Shown here piece after piece: positions 1 to 6,702 of a stretch of DNA of 7,798 nt. The translations under genes were made by a program, and so were the position numbers. The notes under the pieces are model-generated. The model saw only the letters and a program-made list of their open reading frames with translations, was not told the origin of the DNA and did no database searches. This DNA is from Actinomycetota bacterium (GTDB taxonomy: Bacteria; Actinomycetota; Actinomycetes; Nanopelagicales; Nanopelagicaceae): positions 1 through 7,798 of the forward strand of contig JABMMO010000037.1 in assembly GCA_013205455.1 (NCBI GenBank). Reading direction: 5' to 3'. Every line of letters starts with the position of its first letter. Positions within the stretch are counted from its first letter, which is position 1.

Positions 1-1058
1 GCTGTTAACGCGCGAATATCGCGAAGACCACGGCCATCGATACGGACCTTGTCACGAAGTACTCGTTGGCGAACCAACTTCTTTGTGACTGATCGAATTG
101 CGGCTGGAATTTCTTTTTCGCGACCTTCAAAATCAGAAGTTAACTTCTCCTTTACAGAAGCAGTAATCTCATCAATCTTGGTTTCGCGATCTTGTTTCTG
201 CACGATAGTTAGAGCTTTAGTTAAATCAGCCTTAGCTAATTTTTCAACAGCGGCAAAAACATCATCTTGGTAATCCAAGAAGACTGGAAATTCGCCAGTT
301 GGCTTTGCAGCAACTTTTGCTAATTTAGATTGGGCTTCGCAAAGTATGCGAATGAATGGCTTTGCAGCTTCTAAACCTTGGGAAACGATTTCTTCAGTTG
401 GGGCTTTTGCACCAGCAGCAATTAAATCGATTGTCTTAGTTGTGGCTTCAGCTTCTACCATCATGATTGCAACGTCATCAGCAGTTACGCGACCTGCAAC
501 CACCATGTCGAAAACAGCGTTTTCAACTTGTGAGTGATTTGGAAATGCAACCCATTGACCTTCGATTAAAGCAACGCGAACGCCACCAATCGGACCAGAG
601 AATGGTAATCCCGCTAATTGGGTTGACATTGAAGCCGCATTAATAGCAATAACGTCATACATGTGGTCTGGGTTTAACGCCATTACAGTTACAACGATTT
701 GAATTTCATTACGAAGTCCTTTAACAAACGATGGCCGCAATGGACGATCGATTAAGCGACAGGTAAGAATTGCATCCTCAGATGGACGTCCTTCACGGCG
801 GAAGAATGATCCTGGGATTTTTCCAACTGCGTACATACGCTCTTCAACATCCACTGTTAGCGGGAAGAAGTCGAATGAATCGCGTGGGGATTTTGATGCG
901 GTTGTTGCTGAAAGCAACATGGTCTCGTCATCAACATATACAACTGCAGTACCAGCAGCTTGCCGCGCTAGGCGACCGGTTTCAAAACGAATTTCTCGTT
1001 TTCCGAACTTGCCGTTATCAATTATTGCAACGGCGCTATGTAGCTCTTGACCCTCCAT
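1..1058 (-). CDS. pnp: Polyribonucleotide nucleotidyltransferase (PNPase), 5' part only
   Basis: PNPase degrades RNA 3'-to-5' with phosphate, releasing nucleoside diphosphates; it is a cytoplasmic trimer. The window holds its first 352 codons; the gene runs off the left edge. Translation from the ATG at 1058 gives MEGQELHSAVAIIDNG, then the first RNase PH-like domain (about residues 10-145) with the conserved stretches FDFFPLTVDVEERMYA, PGSFFRREGRPSE and RLIDRPLRPSF. The second part of that domain follows (about 148-215), then the helical domain (about 245-325), and the start of the second RNase PH-like domain at VRIDGRGLRDIR. The catalytic second core and the KH and S1 RNA-binding domains would lie outside. 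The start is set by AAAGGAG (1065-1071), six bases upstream. The gene follows rpsO, the usual bacterial order. Nothing in the visible part looks broken. Identification is secure. Confidence 0.97.
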   Translation of the reverse strand, partial: MEGQELHSAVAIIDNGKFGKREIRFETGRLARQAAGTAVVYVDDETMLLSATTASKSPRDSFDFFPLTVDVEERMYAVGKIPGSFFRREGRPSEDAILTCRLIDRPLRPSFVKGLRNEIQIVVTVMALNPDHMYDVIAINAASMSTQLAGLPFSGPIGGVRVALIEGQWVAFPNHSQVENAVFDMVVAGRVTADDVAIMMVEAEATTKTIDLIAAGAKAPTEEIVSQGLEAAKPFIRILCEAQSKLAKVAAKPTGEFPVFLDYQDDVFAAVEKLAKADLTKALTIVQKQDRETKIDEITASVKEKLTSDFEGREKEIPAAIRSVTKKLVRQRVLRDKVRIDGRGLRDIRALT

Positions 1059-1064
1059 GGGTCT

Positions 1065-1071
1065 CTCCTTT
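1065..1071 (-). promoter_or_regulatory. Ribosome binding site of pnp
   Basis: On the minus strand AAAGGAG lies six bases before the ATG at 1058, a strong match to the 16S rRNA tail. It fixes the PNPase start at MEGQEL. Confidence 0.85.
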
Positions 1072-1102
1072 TTCTTGACCAACCTACGGCACAAGAATGG
1101 AT

Positions 1103-1114
1103 CTTCGATCGAAG
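1103..1114. repeat. Perfect 12-base palindrome in the pnp leader
   Basis: CTTCGATCGAAG reads the same on both strands and sits 44 bases upstream of the pnp start. In RNA it could form a short stem (CUUC/GAAG with loop GAUC), or it could be a dimer-protein site in DNA. No partner is known; the sequence shows only the symmetry. Confidence 0.5.
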
Positions 1115-1160
1115 CCCACGGGTTTTCTATTTTCTAAAACAAATACCAAAATCCGTAAGC

Positions 1161-1198
1161 CACTACCGAGGACCAATACTTTGGACCGTGGGTTAGTG
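1161..1198 (-). ncRNA. Stem-loop in the rpsO–pnp spacer, probable RNA processing or 3'-end hairpin
   Basis: The minus-strand RNA can fold with CACUAACC (1198-1191) pairing to GGUAGUG (1167-1161) around one bulged base. A small internal loop follows, then GG-U-CCAA / UUGG-U-CC closes on the loop AGUA (1180-1177). The structure begins seven bases after the rpsO stop. No immediate U-run follows, so it is a poor Rho-independent terminator. In E. coli and Streptomyces the rpsO–pnp spacer carries a stem-loop cut by RNase III, which underlies pnp control; this hairpin has the same position. The pairing is read from the sequence; the processing role is inferred from those relatives. Confidence 0.55.
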
Positions 1199-1205
1199 TT
1201 TTTAT

Positions 1206-1475
1206 TTATCGGCGGATGCCGAGTTTTTCGATGATCGCGCGGTAACGCTCGATATCAATTTTTGCTAGGTATTGAAGAATTCGACGACGGCGACCTACAA
1301 GTAGAAGAAGGCCACGACGATTGTGGTGGTCATTCTTATTTGTTTGTAGATGCTCGGTGATTTCTTCAATGCGCTTTGAAAGTAAAGCGACTTGAGCTTC
1401 TGGGCTTCCTGTGTCTGATGCCGAAGAACCATATTTTGAGATAATTTCTTTTTTAACTTCTGGCTTTAACGCCAT
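1206..1475 (-). CDS. rpsO: 30S ribosomal protein S15
   Basis: S15 is a primary binding protein of the 30S subunit. It binds the three-way junction of helices 20-22 in 16S rRNA, nucleates the platform and forms a bridge to 23S rRNA. The product is 89 residues, exactly the usual length, and nearly every family block is present: DTGSPEAQVALL (about 21-32), the rRNA-binding DHHNRRGLLLLVGRRRRIL (about 48-66) and the ERYRAIIEKLGIRR end. An in-frame ATG at 1490 would add five residues, but it lies next to the ribosome-binding AAGGAG (1482-1487), which sits six bases before the ATG at 1475. MALKPEVKKE is also the family's normal beginning, so 1475 is chosen. It lies 130 bases after ribF and 147 before pnp, with a possible structured leader. 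In several phyla S15 represses its own mRNA; whether it does so here is unknown. Confidence 0.98.
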   Translation of the reverse strand: MALKPEVKKEIISKYGSSASDTGSPEAQVALLSKRIEEITEHLQTNKNDHHNRRGLLLLVGRRRRILQYLAKIDIERYRAIIEKLGIRR

Positions 1476-1481
1476 TTCGTT

Positions 1482-1487
1482 CTCCTT
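1482..1487 (-). promoter_or_regulatory. Ribosome binding site that decides the rpsO start
   Basis: AAGGAG lies six bases before the ATG at 1475 and directly beside the alternative ATG at 1490, which therefore cannot use it. This favours the 89-residue S15 over a 94-residue form. Confidence 0.88.
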
Positions 1488-1532
1488 CATCAGTCACGAG
1501 GGTTTCCGGTTTGGTTCACGAAAACACGCTTA

Positions 1533-1570
1533 CTCGCTCGGGGCAGAGGTTACCAGCGCGAGCATGCGAG
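1533..1570 (-). promoter_or_regulatory. Hairpin in the rpsO leader, candidate S15 control element
   Basis: On the RNA strand CUCGC-AUGC-UCG (1570-1559) can pair with CGAGCGAG (1540-1533): eight GC-rich base pairs interrupted by a four-base bulge, closing an 18-base loop. It ends about 57 bases before the S15 start codon. No U-run follows, so it is not a typical terminator. Its place in the untranslated leader of a ribosomal-protein gene known for autoregulation makes an S15-binding element possible, but I could not match it to a described S15 leader fold. It could instead be a processing site or chance pairing. Confidence 0.35.
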
Positions 1571-1605
1571 AGTGAAATCGGTGGTATTCCCCCGCTTAAA
1601 TCGAG

Positions 1606-2532
1606 CTATTCCAACCCTCTCAAACTTGTGAGATCTCGAGCTTTATCGCAATCTTTTTTCATCTGGATTAATAGCGGGTCTAACCCATCAAATTTCAAAG
1701 TATCCCGAAGCCGCCAACCAAATTCAATAATTGCCTCTTGGTCATATAAATCTAAATCATCTCGATCTAACGCATATGCCTCAACTTGGCGGCCACGCAC
1801 TCCCGCAAAAGTTGGATTGGTTCCGATTGAAATTGCAGCTGGCCAACGATTTAAACCTACAGTTAACCAACCCGCATATACACCATCACTTGGAATAGTT
1901 GAGTTAGTCGCAACTTCAATGTTTGCAGTGGGATATCCAATTTCGCGGCCACGCGCTTCACCATGAATGACTGGACCAATTAATTGGTGTGGTCGAGTTA
2001 AAAGTTCGCGCGCAATTTCTACGCCGCCATTTAATAAATGTTTTCTAATTCGCGTTGAGGAGACAATGCCATGTTCGTGTTCGACTAATTCGACTCCGGT
2101 AACAGTAAAACCATATTTCTCGGAAACTGATCTCAAATAATTTACATCTCCAGCAGCTTTTGCGCCAAAAGTGAAGTTAGCACCAACCACGATATTTTTT
2201 GCGTCTAGTTCTTTGATTAATATTGATTCGATAAATTGTTCGGGAGAAAGTGCCGCAAATTCAGCATCAAAACTTATCACCGCCACAGCCTCGGCTCCAT
2301 GCAACATTAGTTGGTGGGCTCGATCATCTAAAGTTAATAGTTTTGTTGGAGTTCGGTCTGGTGCAAAAACTGAGGTTGGATGTGGGTCAAATGTTAAAAC
2401 TGTTACTGGATCGCCAAATTCGTTTGCGATGTTAAGAATTTCTTGATGTCCTAAGTGAACGCCATCAAAAATTCCAATGGCGACGGTGCCACCTTTAAGC
2501 GGTTCGCCAAACCATTTAATATGACCAGACAT
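1606..2532 (-). CDS. ribF: Bifunctional riboflavin kinase / FMN adenylyltransferase (FAD synthetase)
   Basis: This cytoplasmic enzyme phosphorylates riboflavin to FMN with ATP, then adenylates FMN to FAD. At 308 residues it has the usual bacterial RibF length. The N-terminal nucleotidyltransferase domain (about 15-175) shows FDGVHLGH (22-29), TFDPHP (47-52), VGANFTFG (116-123) and SSTRIR (158-163). The C-terminal riboflavin kinase domain (about 185-305) shows GYPTAN (199-204), DGVYAGW, SIGTNPTF and VEAY with the expected catalytic Glu251. The usual DLYG motif reads DLYD here, a mild change. The ATG at 2532 lies only four bases after the truB stop and has no clear ribosome binding site, so translation is probably coupled to truB. 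RibF commonly sits between truB and rpsO; the link to the translation genes looks positional rather than biochemical. Confidence 0.97.
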   Translation of the reverse strand: MSGHIKWFGEPLKGGTVAIGIFDGVHLGHQEILNIANEFGDPVTVLTFDPHPTSVFAPDRTPTKLLTLDDRAHQLMLHGAEAVAVISFDAEFAALSPEQFIESILIKELDAKNIVVGANFTFGAKAAGDVNYLRSVSEKYGFTVTGVELVEHEHGIVSSTRIRKHLLNGGVEIARELLTRPHQLIGPVIHGEARGREIGYPTANIEVATNSTIPSDGVYAGWLTVGLNRWPAAISIGTNPTFAGVRGRQVEAYALDRDDLDLYDQEAIIEFGWRLRDTLKFDGLDPLLIQMKKDCDKARDLTSLRGLE

Positions 2533-2536
2533 CTGG

Positions 2537-3418
2537 CTATTCTTTCACGAAAACTGTGATTGGCTGTGCGCCAGAATTCTTATTCTCGATTAAAGCGCAG
2601 AGTTCGTTATCGCTCGTGATCGCAATCCCAATTCCAGAAAACTCGGAAGCAGAAAGCGAACGGCCAAACTTCAATTCGCTCTTTTCGGAAAGGTCAATCA
2701 CACGCGCTGGCAATATTCGCTTGGCCACATCTACTACATTTAATAAATCTGCTGGTGATATCGATTCAATAGATACTGCGGCTTCGATAGAAAACGGCGC
2801 AACTTCACTTCGTCTCAACTCAGTCAAGTGTCCCCCAACCTTTAACACATCCCCTAAATCTCTAGCAATTGCTCGAATATAGGTTCCGGCAGAGCATGAA
2901 ACATCAATTTTTATAGCAATAGCGCCTTCGGCTCTAGAAATTTCTAAGATCTCTAAACTATAAATTGTTACTTCGCGAGCTGGTAGTTCTACAACTTCAC
3001 CTTCACGTACTCGGTCATACGCTCTCTTACCATCTATTTTTATAGCTGAGACCGAGCTTGGCCGTTGCATGATTATGCCAATCAATTTTAGTAAATTACT
3101 TTTAATCTCCGCATCTGATACTTTTTCAATATCTGAAATTGCGGCTGTAGTTAAAACTTTGCCGTCTTTGTCATCAGTGACTGTTGCAAAACCTAATTTA
3201 ATTGTGGCTAAATATCGCTTCTTACCTTCGGTAATGTATTGCAATAGCTTGGTGCCGTTGTTAATTCCTAAAACTAGTACACCGGTCGCCATCGGGTCTA
3301 ACGTTCCAGCATGTCCAACGCGTTTAGTTCCAAAAACTTTACGGATTCGCGCAACTACATCGTGGCTTGTAATGCCACTTGGTTTATCAATTACTAGAAA
3401 TCCGTCACTCACCGGCAT
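2537..3418 (-). CDS. truB: tRNA pseudouridine-55 synthase TruB
   Basis: TruB converts uridine 55 in the T-loop of most tRNAs to pseudouridine and also acts as a tRNA-folding chaperone. The product from the ATG at 3418 has 293 residues. It opens with MPVSDGFLVIDKPSGITSHD, then GHAGTLDPMATGVLVLG, where Asp41 in GTLDP is the catalytic aspartate. KKRY (66-69), SAIKIDGKRAY and SAGTYIRAIARDLG are further family motifs. The last 80 or so residues look like the small C-terminal domain of actinobacterial TruB. The frame stays open upstream to 3475, but those 19 extra residues lie inside rbfA and are unlike the family start. The chosen ATG overlaps the rbfA end by 14 bases; a GTG at 3412 is a second possibility. 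No strong ribosome binding site is seen, which suggests coupling to rbfA. Confidence 0.96.
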   Translation of the reverse strand: MPVSDGFLVIDKPSGITSHDVVARIRKVFGTKRVGHAGTLDPMATGVLVLGINNGTKLLQYITEGKKRYLATIKLGFATVTDDKDGKVLTTAAISDIEKVSDAEIKSNLLKLIGIIMQRPSSVSAIKIDGKRAYDRVREGEVVELPAREVTIYSLEILEISRAEGAIAIKIDVSCSAGTYIRAIARDLGDVLKVGGHLTELRRSEVAPFSIEAAVSIESISPADLLNVVDVAKRILPARVIDLSEKSELKFGRSLSASEFSGIGIAITSDNELCALIENKNSGAQPITVFVKE

Positions 3419-3848
3419 CAGTCTCGCGCGCTTTATGGACTTTATAAGGATCCGCTTCTCCTGCTGGGGCGGCACCTTCGCGCAACGCAGCTAATTCTTT
3501 ATCTTGCTCTCTAACTTTTGAAAGCAAATCTTCAAAATTCTGGGCGGATTCCGCAAGCCCATCCGCGAAGAACGAAATTGTCGGCGTGATTCGCATCCCA
3601 AGTTCTTTCCCAACCTCGGAACGGAGTAAACCTCGCGCGCTTTCTAGCGCTTTCGCGGTTTGAATTTTTGATTCATCATCACCTAAAACTGTATAGAAAA
3701 TCGAAGCCTGTTGTAGATCACCAGTAATTCGAACGTCAGTAACGGTAATGAAACCAAGGCGTGGATCTTTTACCTTTGTTTCAAGAGTTTGCGCGATCAC
3801 TACTTTTATGCGATCGGCGACCTTTGCTGCGCGATGTGATGTGCCCAT
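3405..3848 (-). CDS. rbfA: 30S ribosome-binding factor RbfA
   Basis: RbfA binds the immature 30S subunit near the 5' end of 16S rRNA, helps late maturation of the decoding region and supports growth in the cold. The 147-residue product has the single type-II KH fold across about residues 5-110. Visible family motifs are RVADRI-like AAKVADRIKVVIAQ, KDPRLGFITVTDVRIT, DLQQASIFYTVLG and LRSEVGKELGMRITPTISFFAD. The tail of about 35 residues is charged and ends with a DPY motif and an acidic tip, a form common in actinobacteria. The ATG at 3848 is two bases after the infB stop with only a weak ribosome binding site, so it probably relies on ribosomes finishing IF2. Its end overlaps truB. The DHH-family phosphoesterase gene often found between rbfA and truB in Gram-positive bacteria is absent. 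Confidence 0.96.
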   Translation of the reverse strand: MGTSHRAAKVADRIKVVIAQTLETKVKDPRLGFITVTDVRITGDLQQASIFYTVLGDDESKIQTAKALESARGLLRSEVGKELGMRITPTISFFADGLAESAQNFEDLLSKVREQDKELAALREGAAPAGEADPYKVHKARETDAGE

Positions 3849-3850
3849 AA

Positions 3851-6547
3851 TTAAACTCGCTTTTTCTCACGCATTTCGAATACCTGGATTACGTCACCAG
3901 GTTGGATGTCTTTGAAAGTTCCAACTCCGATACCGCACTCAAAGCCCTCGCGGACTTCAGTCGCATCATCTTTAAATCGCTTCAAAGATTCGATGGTTAA
4001 GTTATCGACAACTAAGACGCTATTTCGCAAAATGCGTGCTTTTGCGTTACGTCGGATAATGCCGTCGCTAACAACGGAACCAGCAATATTTCCAAATTTG
4101 CTCGACTTAAATACTTCACGGACTTCAGCATTACCAAGGATTGCTTCTTCGTATTCTGGCTTGAGCAGTCCTTTAAGGGCCGCCTCAATCTCTTCGATTG
4201 CGTTATAAATTACGGAATAGAAGCGAACTTCAACGCCTTCTTCATCAGCGAAGATTGCAGTTTGTGGCTCTGGCTTCACGTTAAATCCAATAACTACAGC
4301 AGATGATGCCGAGGCTAAAGTGATATCGCTCTTGGTGATTGCACCAACACCTCGATGAATAACACGTAAGTCAACTTCGTTGCCAACATCAAGCAATAAG
4401 AGCGCATCTTCCAGCGCTTCTACCGAACCACTCACATCGCCCTTGAGAATGAGGTTGAGTGAAGTAACTTTGCTTTGCTCCATAAAATCTTCCAGCGAAA
4501 CTTTCTTTCTAGCCTTTGATAGCGCTGCATGTCGCTCTGCGGCCTGACGTTTCTCCGCAATCTGACGAGCAGTTCGATCATCTGATGCGACCATAAATGA
4601 ATCACCGGCACTTGGTACCGAAGTAAAGCCAAGAACTTGAACTGGTCTTGATGGGCCAGCAAATTCAACAGTTTTTCCGAATTCATCCATCATTGCACGA
4701 ACGCGACCGAAAGCTCCACCGGCAACAATTGCGTCACCAACATTGAGAGTTCCGCGTTGCACTAATACCGTTGCTACTGGACCGCGACCGCGATCTAAGT
4801 GAGCTTCAATCGCGACACCGCGCGCAACATCGTCGGCAATTGCACGTAAATCAATAGCTGCATCTGCGGTTAAGAGAATCGAATCGATAAGTGCGTCGAT
4901 TCCAGTTCCGTTTTTAGCAGAAACATCAACAAATATTGTGTCGCCGCCGTACTCTTCCGCGATTAAGTTGTACTCAGTTAATTGCTGGCGAATCTTTCCT
5001 GGGTTTGCGCCTTCTTTATCAACTTTGTTAACCGCTACCACGATCGGAACATTTGCAGCTTGGGCATGGTTGAGCGCTTCAATAGTCTGTGGCATAACGC
5101 CATCATCAGCTGCAACCACAAGGACAGCGATATCAGTAACTTTGGCACCACGTGCACGCATTGCAGTGAATGCTTCGTGGCCAGGTGTATCAATGAAAGT
5201 TATCGCGCGCTCGGTGCCGTCATGGTTATGGTGAATTTGGTATGCGCCAATATGTTGTGTGATTCCACCGGCTTCGCCTTTAATTACCTCAGTTTGGCGA
5301 ACTGCATCAAGTAATCGGGTCTTACCGTGATCTACGTGACCCATAACAGTTACAACTGGTGGGCGAATTTCAAGATCTTCTGGATCGATATCTTCAATTT
5401 CTTTCGCTAAGTCAATATCAAAAGTTTCGAGAATCTCACGATCTTCATCTTCTGGTGAAACGATTTGGATCGCGTAACCAAATTCGCCGCCAAGTACTGC
5501 AAAAACATCTTCAGTAACAGATTGAGTAGCGGTAACCATTTCACCCAAGTGGAATAGCACTGAAACTAAAGATGCTGGATCTGCACCAATTTTTTCGGCA
5601 AAGTCTGCGAGTGAAGATCCGCGGCGTAATCGAACTGGGGTTGAGCCATTTCCGCGTGGAACTATTGCGCCGCCAATTGTTGGCGCCGCCATGTTATCTA
5701 TCTCTTCCCTACGAGTTTTTTTACTCTTTATATTCTTACGCTTTTTACCGTTCTGTTTTCCAAATGCTCCTGCAGTGCCACCGCGTTGTGGTGGCCGACC
5801 GCCGCCGCGTTGTGGACCGCCAGTTGTTGGTGCTCCGGTTGTTGGTGCACCTGCACCAGTTGCGCCACCTGGACGGAAAGGTGCGCCACCTTGTGGTCGT
5901 GTACTTCCACCGGTTTGTGGTGGTCGAGATCCCGCAGGACGCGCCGCAAAACCTGGGCGAACTGAACCGGGGCGTGGTCCAGACATACCAGGACGTGGTC
6001 CACCACCTTGTGGTCGATCACCTTGCGGACGTTGACCTGGAGTTGTTGGACGTTGTGGTGGTCGCGGCATTGTTGTGCTCGCGGAACCAAAAGGATTATT
6101 TCCAGCACGAGGTGGTCGCGCAGCTGGTGGTCGCGGTGTTGCAAATGGATTATTTCCGCCACGTGGTGCACTTGCTCTGACTGTTGGTGCAATCGGAGGA
6201 GTTGGCGCAGTTGGCATGACTGTTGGTTTTGGCGCGGCTGCGATTTTCTTATCCATCATCTCTTGCAACGCTGCTTCAATTTCAGGAGTTATCTCGGGCG
6301 TTGTCGCTGCTTTCTTTGCAGCAGTTTTTTTCGCAGCGGCTTTCTTAGCTGGCGCTTTCTTTGCAGGTTTCTCATCTGCCGGTTTTGCAACAACGGGATA
6401 TTTTTCCAACATCTTGCGCACAACTGGCGCTTCAACTGTTGATGATGCTGAACGGACGAATTCGCCCATCTCTTGGAGTTTTGCAAGGACTTCCTTGCTA
6501 TCCATCCCTAAATCTTTTGCTAATTCGTAAACGCGGACCTTTGCCAC
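3851..6547 (-). CDS. infB: Translation initiation factor IF-2
   Basis: IF2 is the GTPase that brings initiator fMet-tRNA to the 30S subunit and promotes 50S joining. The product has 898 residues. An IF2_N domain (about 1-50, KVRVYELAKDLGM) is followed by a lysine/alanine-rich stretch (about 55-83), then a Pro/Gly/Arg-rich linker to about residue 270 with two GNNPF motifs. A basic KKRK…KKTRRE patch comes next, then a second IF2_N-type domain (about 300-385). The G domain follows: GHVDHGKT (403-410), GGITQHIG, DTPGH (453-457), NKVD (507-510) and a SAK G5 motif. Beta-barrel domain II, domain III and the fMet-tRNA-binding C-terminal domain complete it. The start is GTG with AGGAG four bases upstream; the next in-frame ATG would cut into IF2_N. 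All GTPase motifs are intact. Confidence 0.98.
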   Translation of the reverse strand: MAKVRVYELAKDLGMDSKEVLAKLQEMGEFVRSASSTVEAPVVRKMLEKYPVVAKPADEKPAKKAPAKKAAAKKTAAKKAATTPEITPEIEAALQEMMDKKIAAAPKPTVMPTAPTPPIAPTVRASAPRGGNNPFATPRPPAARPPRAGNNPFGSASTTMPRPPQRPTTPGQRPQGDRPQGGGPRPGMSGPRPGSVRPGFAARPAGSRPPQTGGSTRPQGGAPFRPGGATGAGAPTTGAPTTGGPQRGGGRPPQRGGTAGAFGKQNGKKRKNIKSKKTRREEIDNMAAPTIGGAIVPRGNGSTPVRLRRGSSLADFAEKIGADPASLVSVLFHLGEMVTATQSVTEDVFAVLGGEFGYAIQIVSPEDEDREILETFDIDLAKEIEDIDPEDLEIRPPVVTVMGHVDHGKTRLLDAVRQTEVIKGEAGGITQHIGAYQIHHNHDGTERAITFIDTPGHEAFTAMRARGAKVTDIAVLVVAADDGVMPQTIEALNHAQAANVPIVVAVNKVDKEGANPGKIRQQLTEYNLIAEEYGGDTIFVDVSAKNGTGIDALIDSILLTADAAIDLRAIADDVARGVAIEAHLDRGRGPVATVLVQRGTLNVGDAIVAGGAFGRVRAMMDEFGKTVEFAGPSRPVQVLGFTSVPSAGDSFMVASDDRTARQIAEKRQAAERHAALSKARKKVSLEDFMEQSKVTSLNLILKGDVSGSVEALEDALLLLDVGNEVDLRVIHRGVGAITKSDITLASASSAVVIGFNVKPEPQTAIFADEEGVEVRFYSVIYNAIEEIEAALKGLLKPEYEEAILGNAEVREVFKSSKFGNIAGSVVSDGIIRRNAKARILRNSVLVVDNLTIESLKRFKDDATEVREGFECGIGVGTFKDIQPGDVIQVFEMREKKRV
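5738..6394 (-). repeat. Low-complexity linker of IF2 (Lys/Ala-rich, then Pro/Gly/Arg-rich)
   Basis: About 220 codons of infB (residues about 52-270) encode AKK-type tracts followed by short degenerate PRP, RPQG, GG and TTG units. GNNPF occurs twice, near 6095-6106 and 6145-6157, with similar flanks. The biased codons produce long open frames on both strands here that are not genes. Such linkers are known in actinobacterial IF2, are predicted to be disordered and vary greatly in length between species. Confidence 0.8.
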
Positions 6548-6551
6548 AGTT

Positions 6552-6556
6552 CTCCT
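6552..6556 (-). promoter_or_regulatory. Ribosome binding site of infB (GTG start)
   Basis: AGGAG lies four bases before the GTG at 6547, a rather short spacing. It can also pair with CUCCU at 6590-6586 upstream, which could hide it. Confidence 0.75.
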
Positions 6557-6583
6557 GTCTGGGCCTCGCGTTCTTAATTTTAC

Positions 6584-6662
6584 TTAGGAGCGCGAAACCG
6601 AATTTCCTGACTTACTCATGATGTTGCGGTGCTCATTAGAGTGCCATTGCCTTAGCTCCTAA
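6584..6662 (-). other. Three chained micro-ORFs with pairing elements in the nusA–infB gap
   Basis: In the 155-base gap before infB, AGGAG (6660-6656) lies eight bases upstream of ATG 6647, which opens MAL and stops at 6636. That stop forms TAATG with the next start (6636-6616, MSTATS), whose stop overlaps a third start by ATGA (6619-6584, MSKSGNSVSRS). The third stop codon adjoins CUCCU (6590-6586). GCUCCUAA (6591-6584) is perfectly complementary to UUAGGAGC (6662-6655), which contains the first micro-ORF's binding site, and its CUCCU core is also complementary to the infB binding site (6556-6552). Translation is not shown. The alternative is a decayed remnant of ylxR or chance, as no YlxR residues are recognisable. 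Confidence 0.35.
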
Positions 6663-6702
6663 ATAGATTTCTGAAAACCCTGCGGTTTCCAATGGCGTTA
6701 CC

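Noticed and set aside
1547..1576. Possible promoter for rpsO: TTCACT, 18 bases, TAACCT on the minus strand
   Set aside because: The -35 match is weak, and it would overlap the leader hairpin; a start-site map would be needed to accept it.
1511..1966. Plus-strand open frame of 151 codons opposite ribF
   Set aside because: It is antisense to a secure gene, has no good ribosome binding site and shows no recognisable protein motif.
3419..3475. Upstream extension of TruB by 19 residues
   Set aside because: The extension lies within rbfA and does not match the family, whereas the ATG at 3418 gives the normal N-terminus.
3069..3494. Plus-strand open frame of 141 codons opposite truB and rbfA
   Set aside because: It mirrors two well-supported genes and its product resembles no known family.
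5572..6192. Long open frames on both strands (202 codons on plus, 154 on minus) across the IF2 linker
   Set aside because: They lie over the Pro/Gly/Arg-rich part of infB, where biased codons remove stops in other frames; their translations are His/Val/Leu/Gln-rich with no domain.
6568..6597. Possible promoter or terminator around TAAAAT and the TCGCG/CGCGA inverted repeat before infB
   Set aside because: No acceptable -35 lies at the right distance, and the five-pair stem has a 20-base loop and no U-run.
6673..6689. Small hairpin GAAACC / GGUUUUC after the nusA stop
   Set aside because: The stem is short with a bulge and no U-run follows; the next genes are clearly the same operon, so termination is unlikely.
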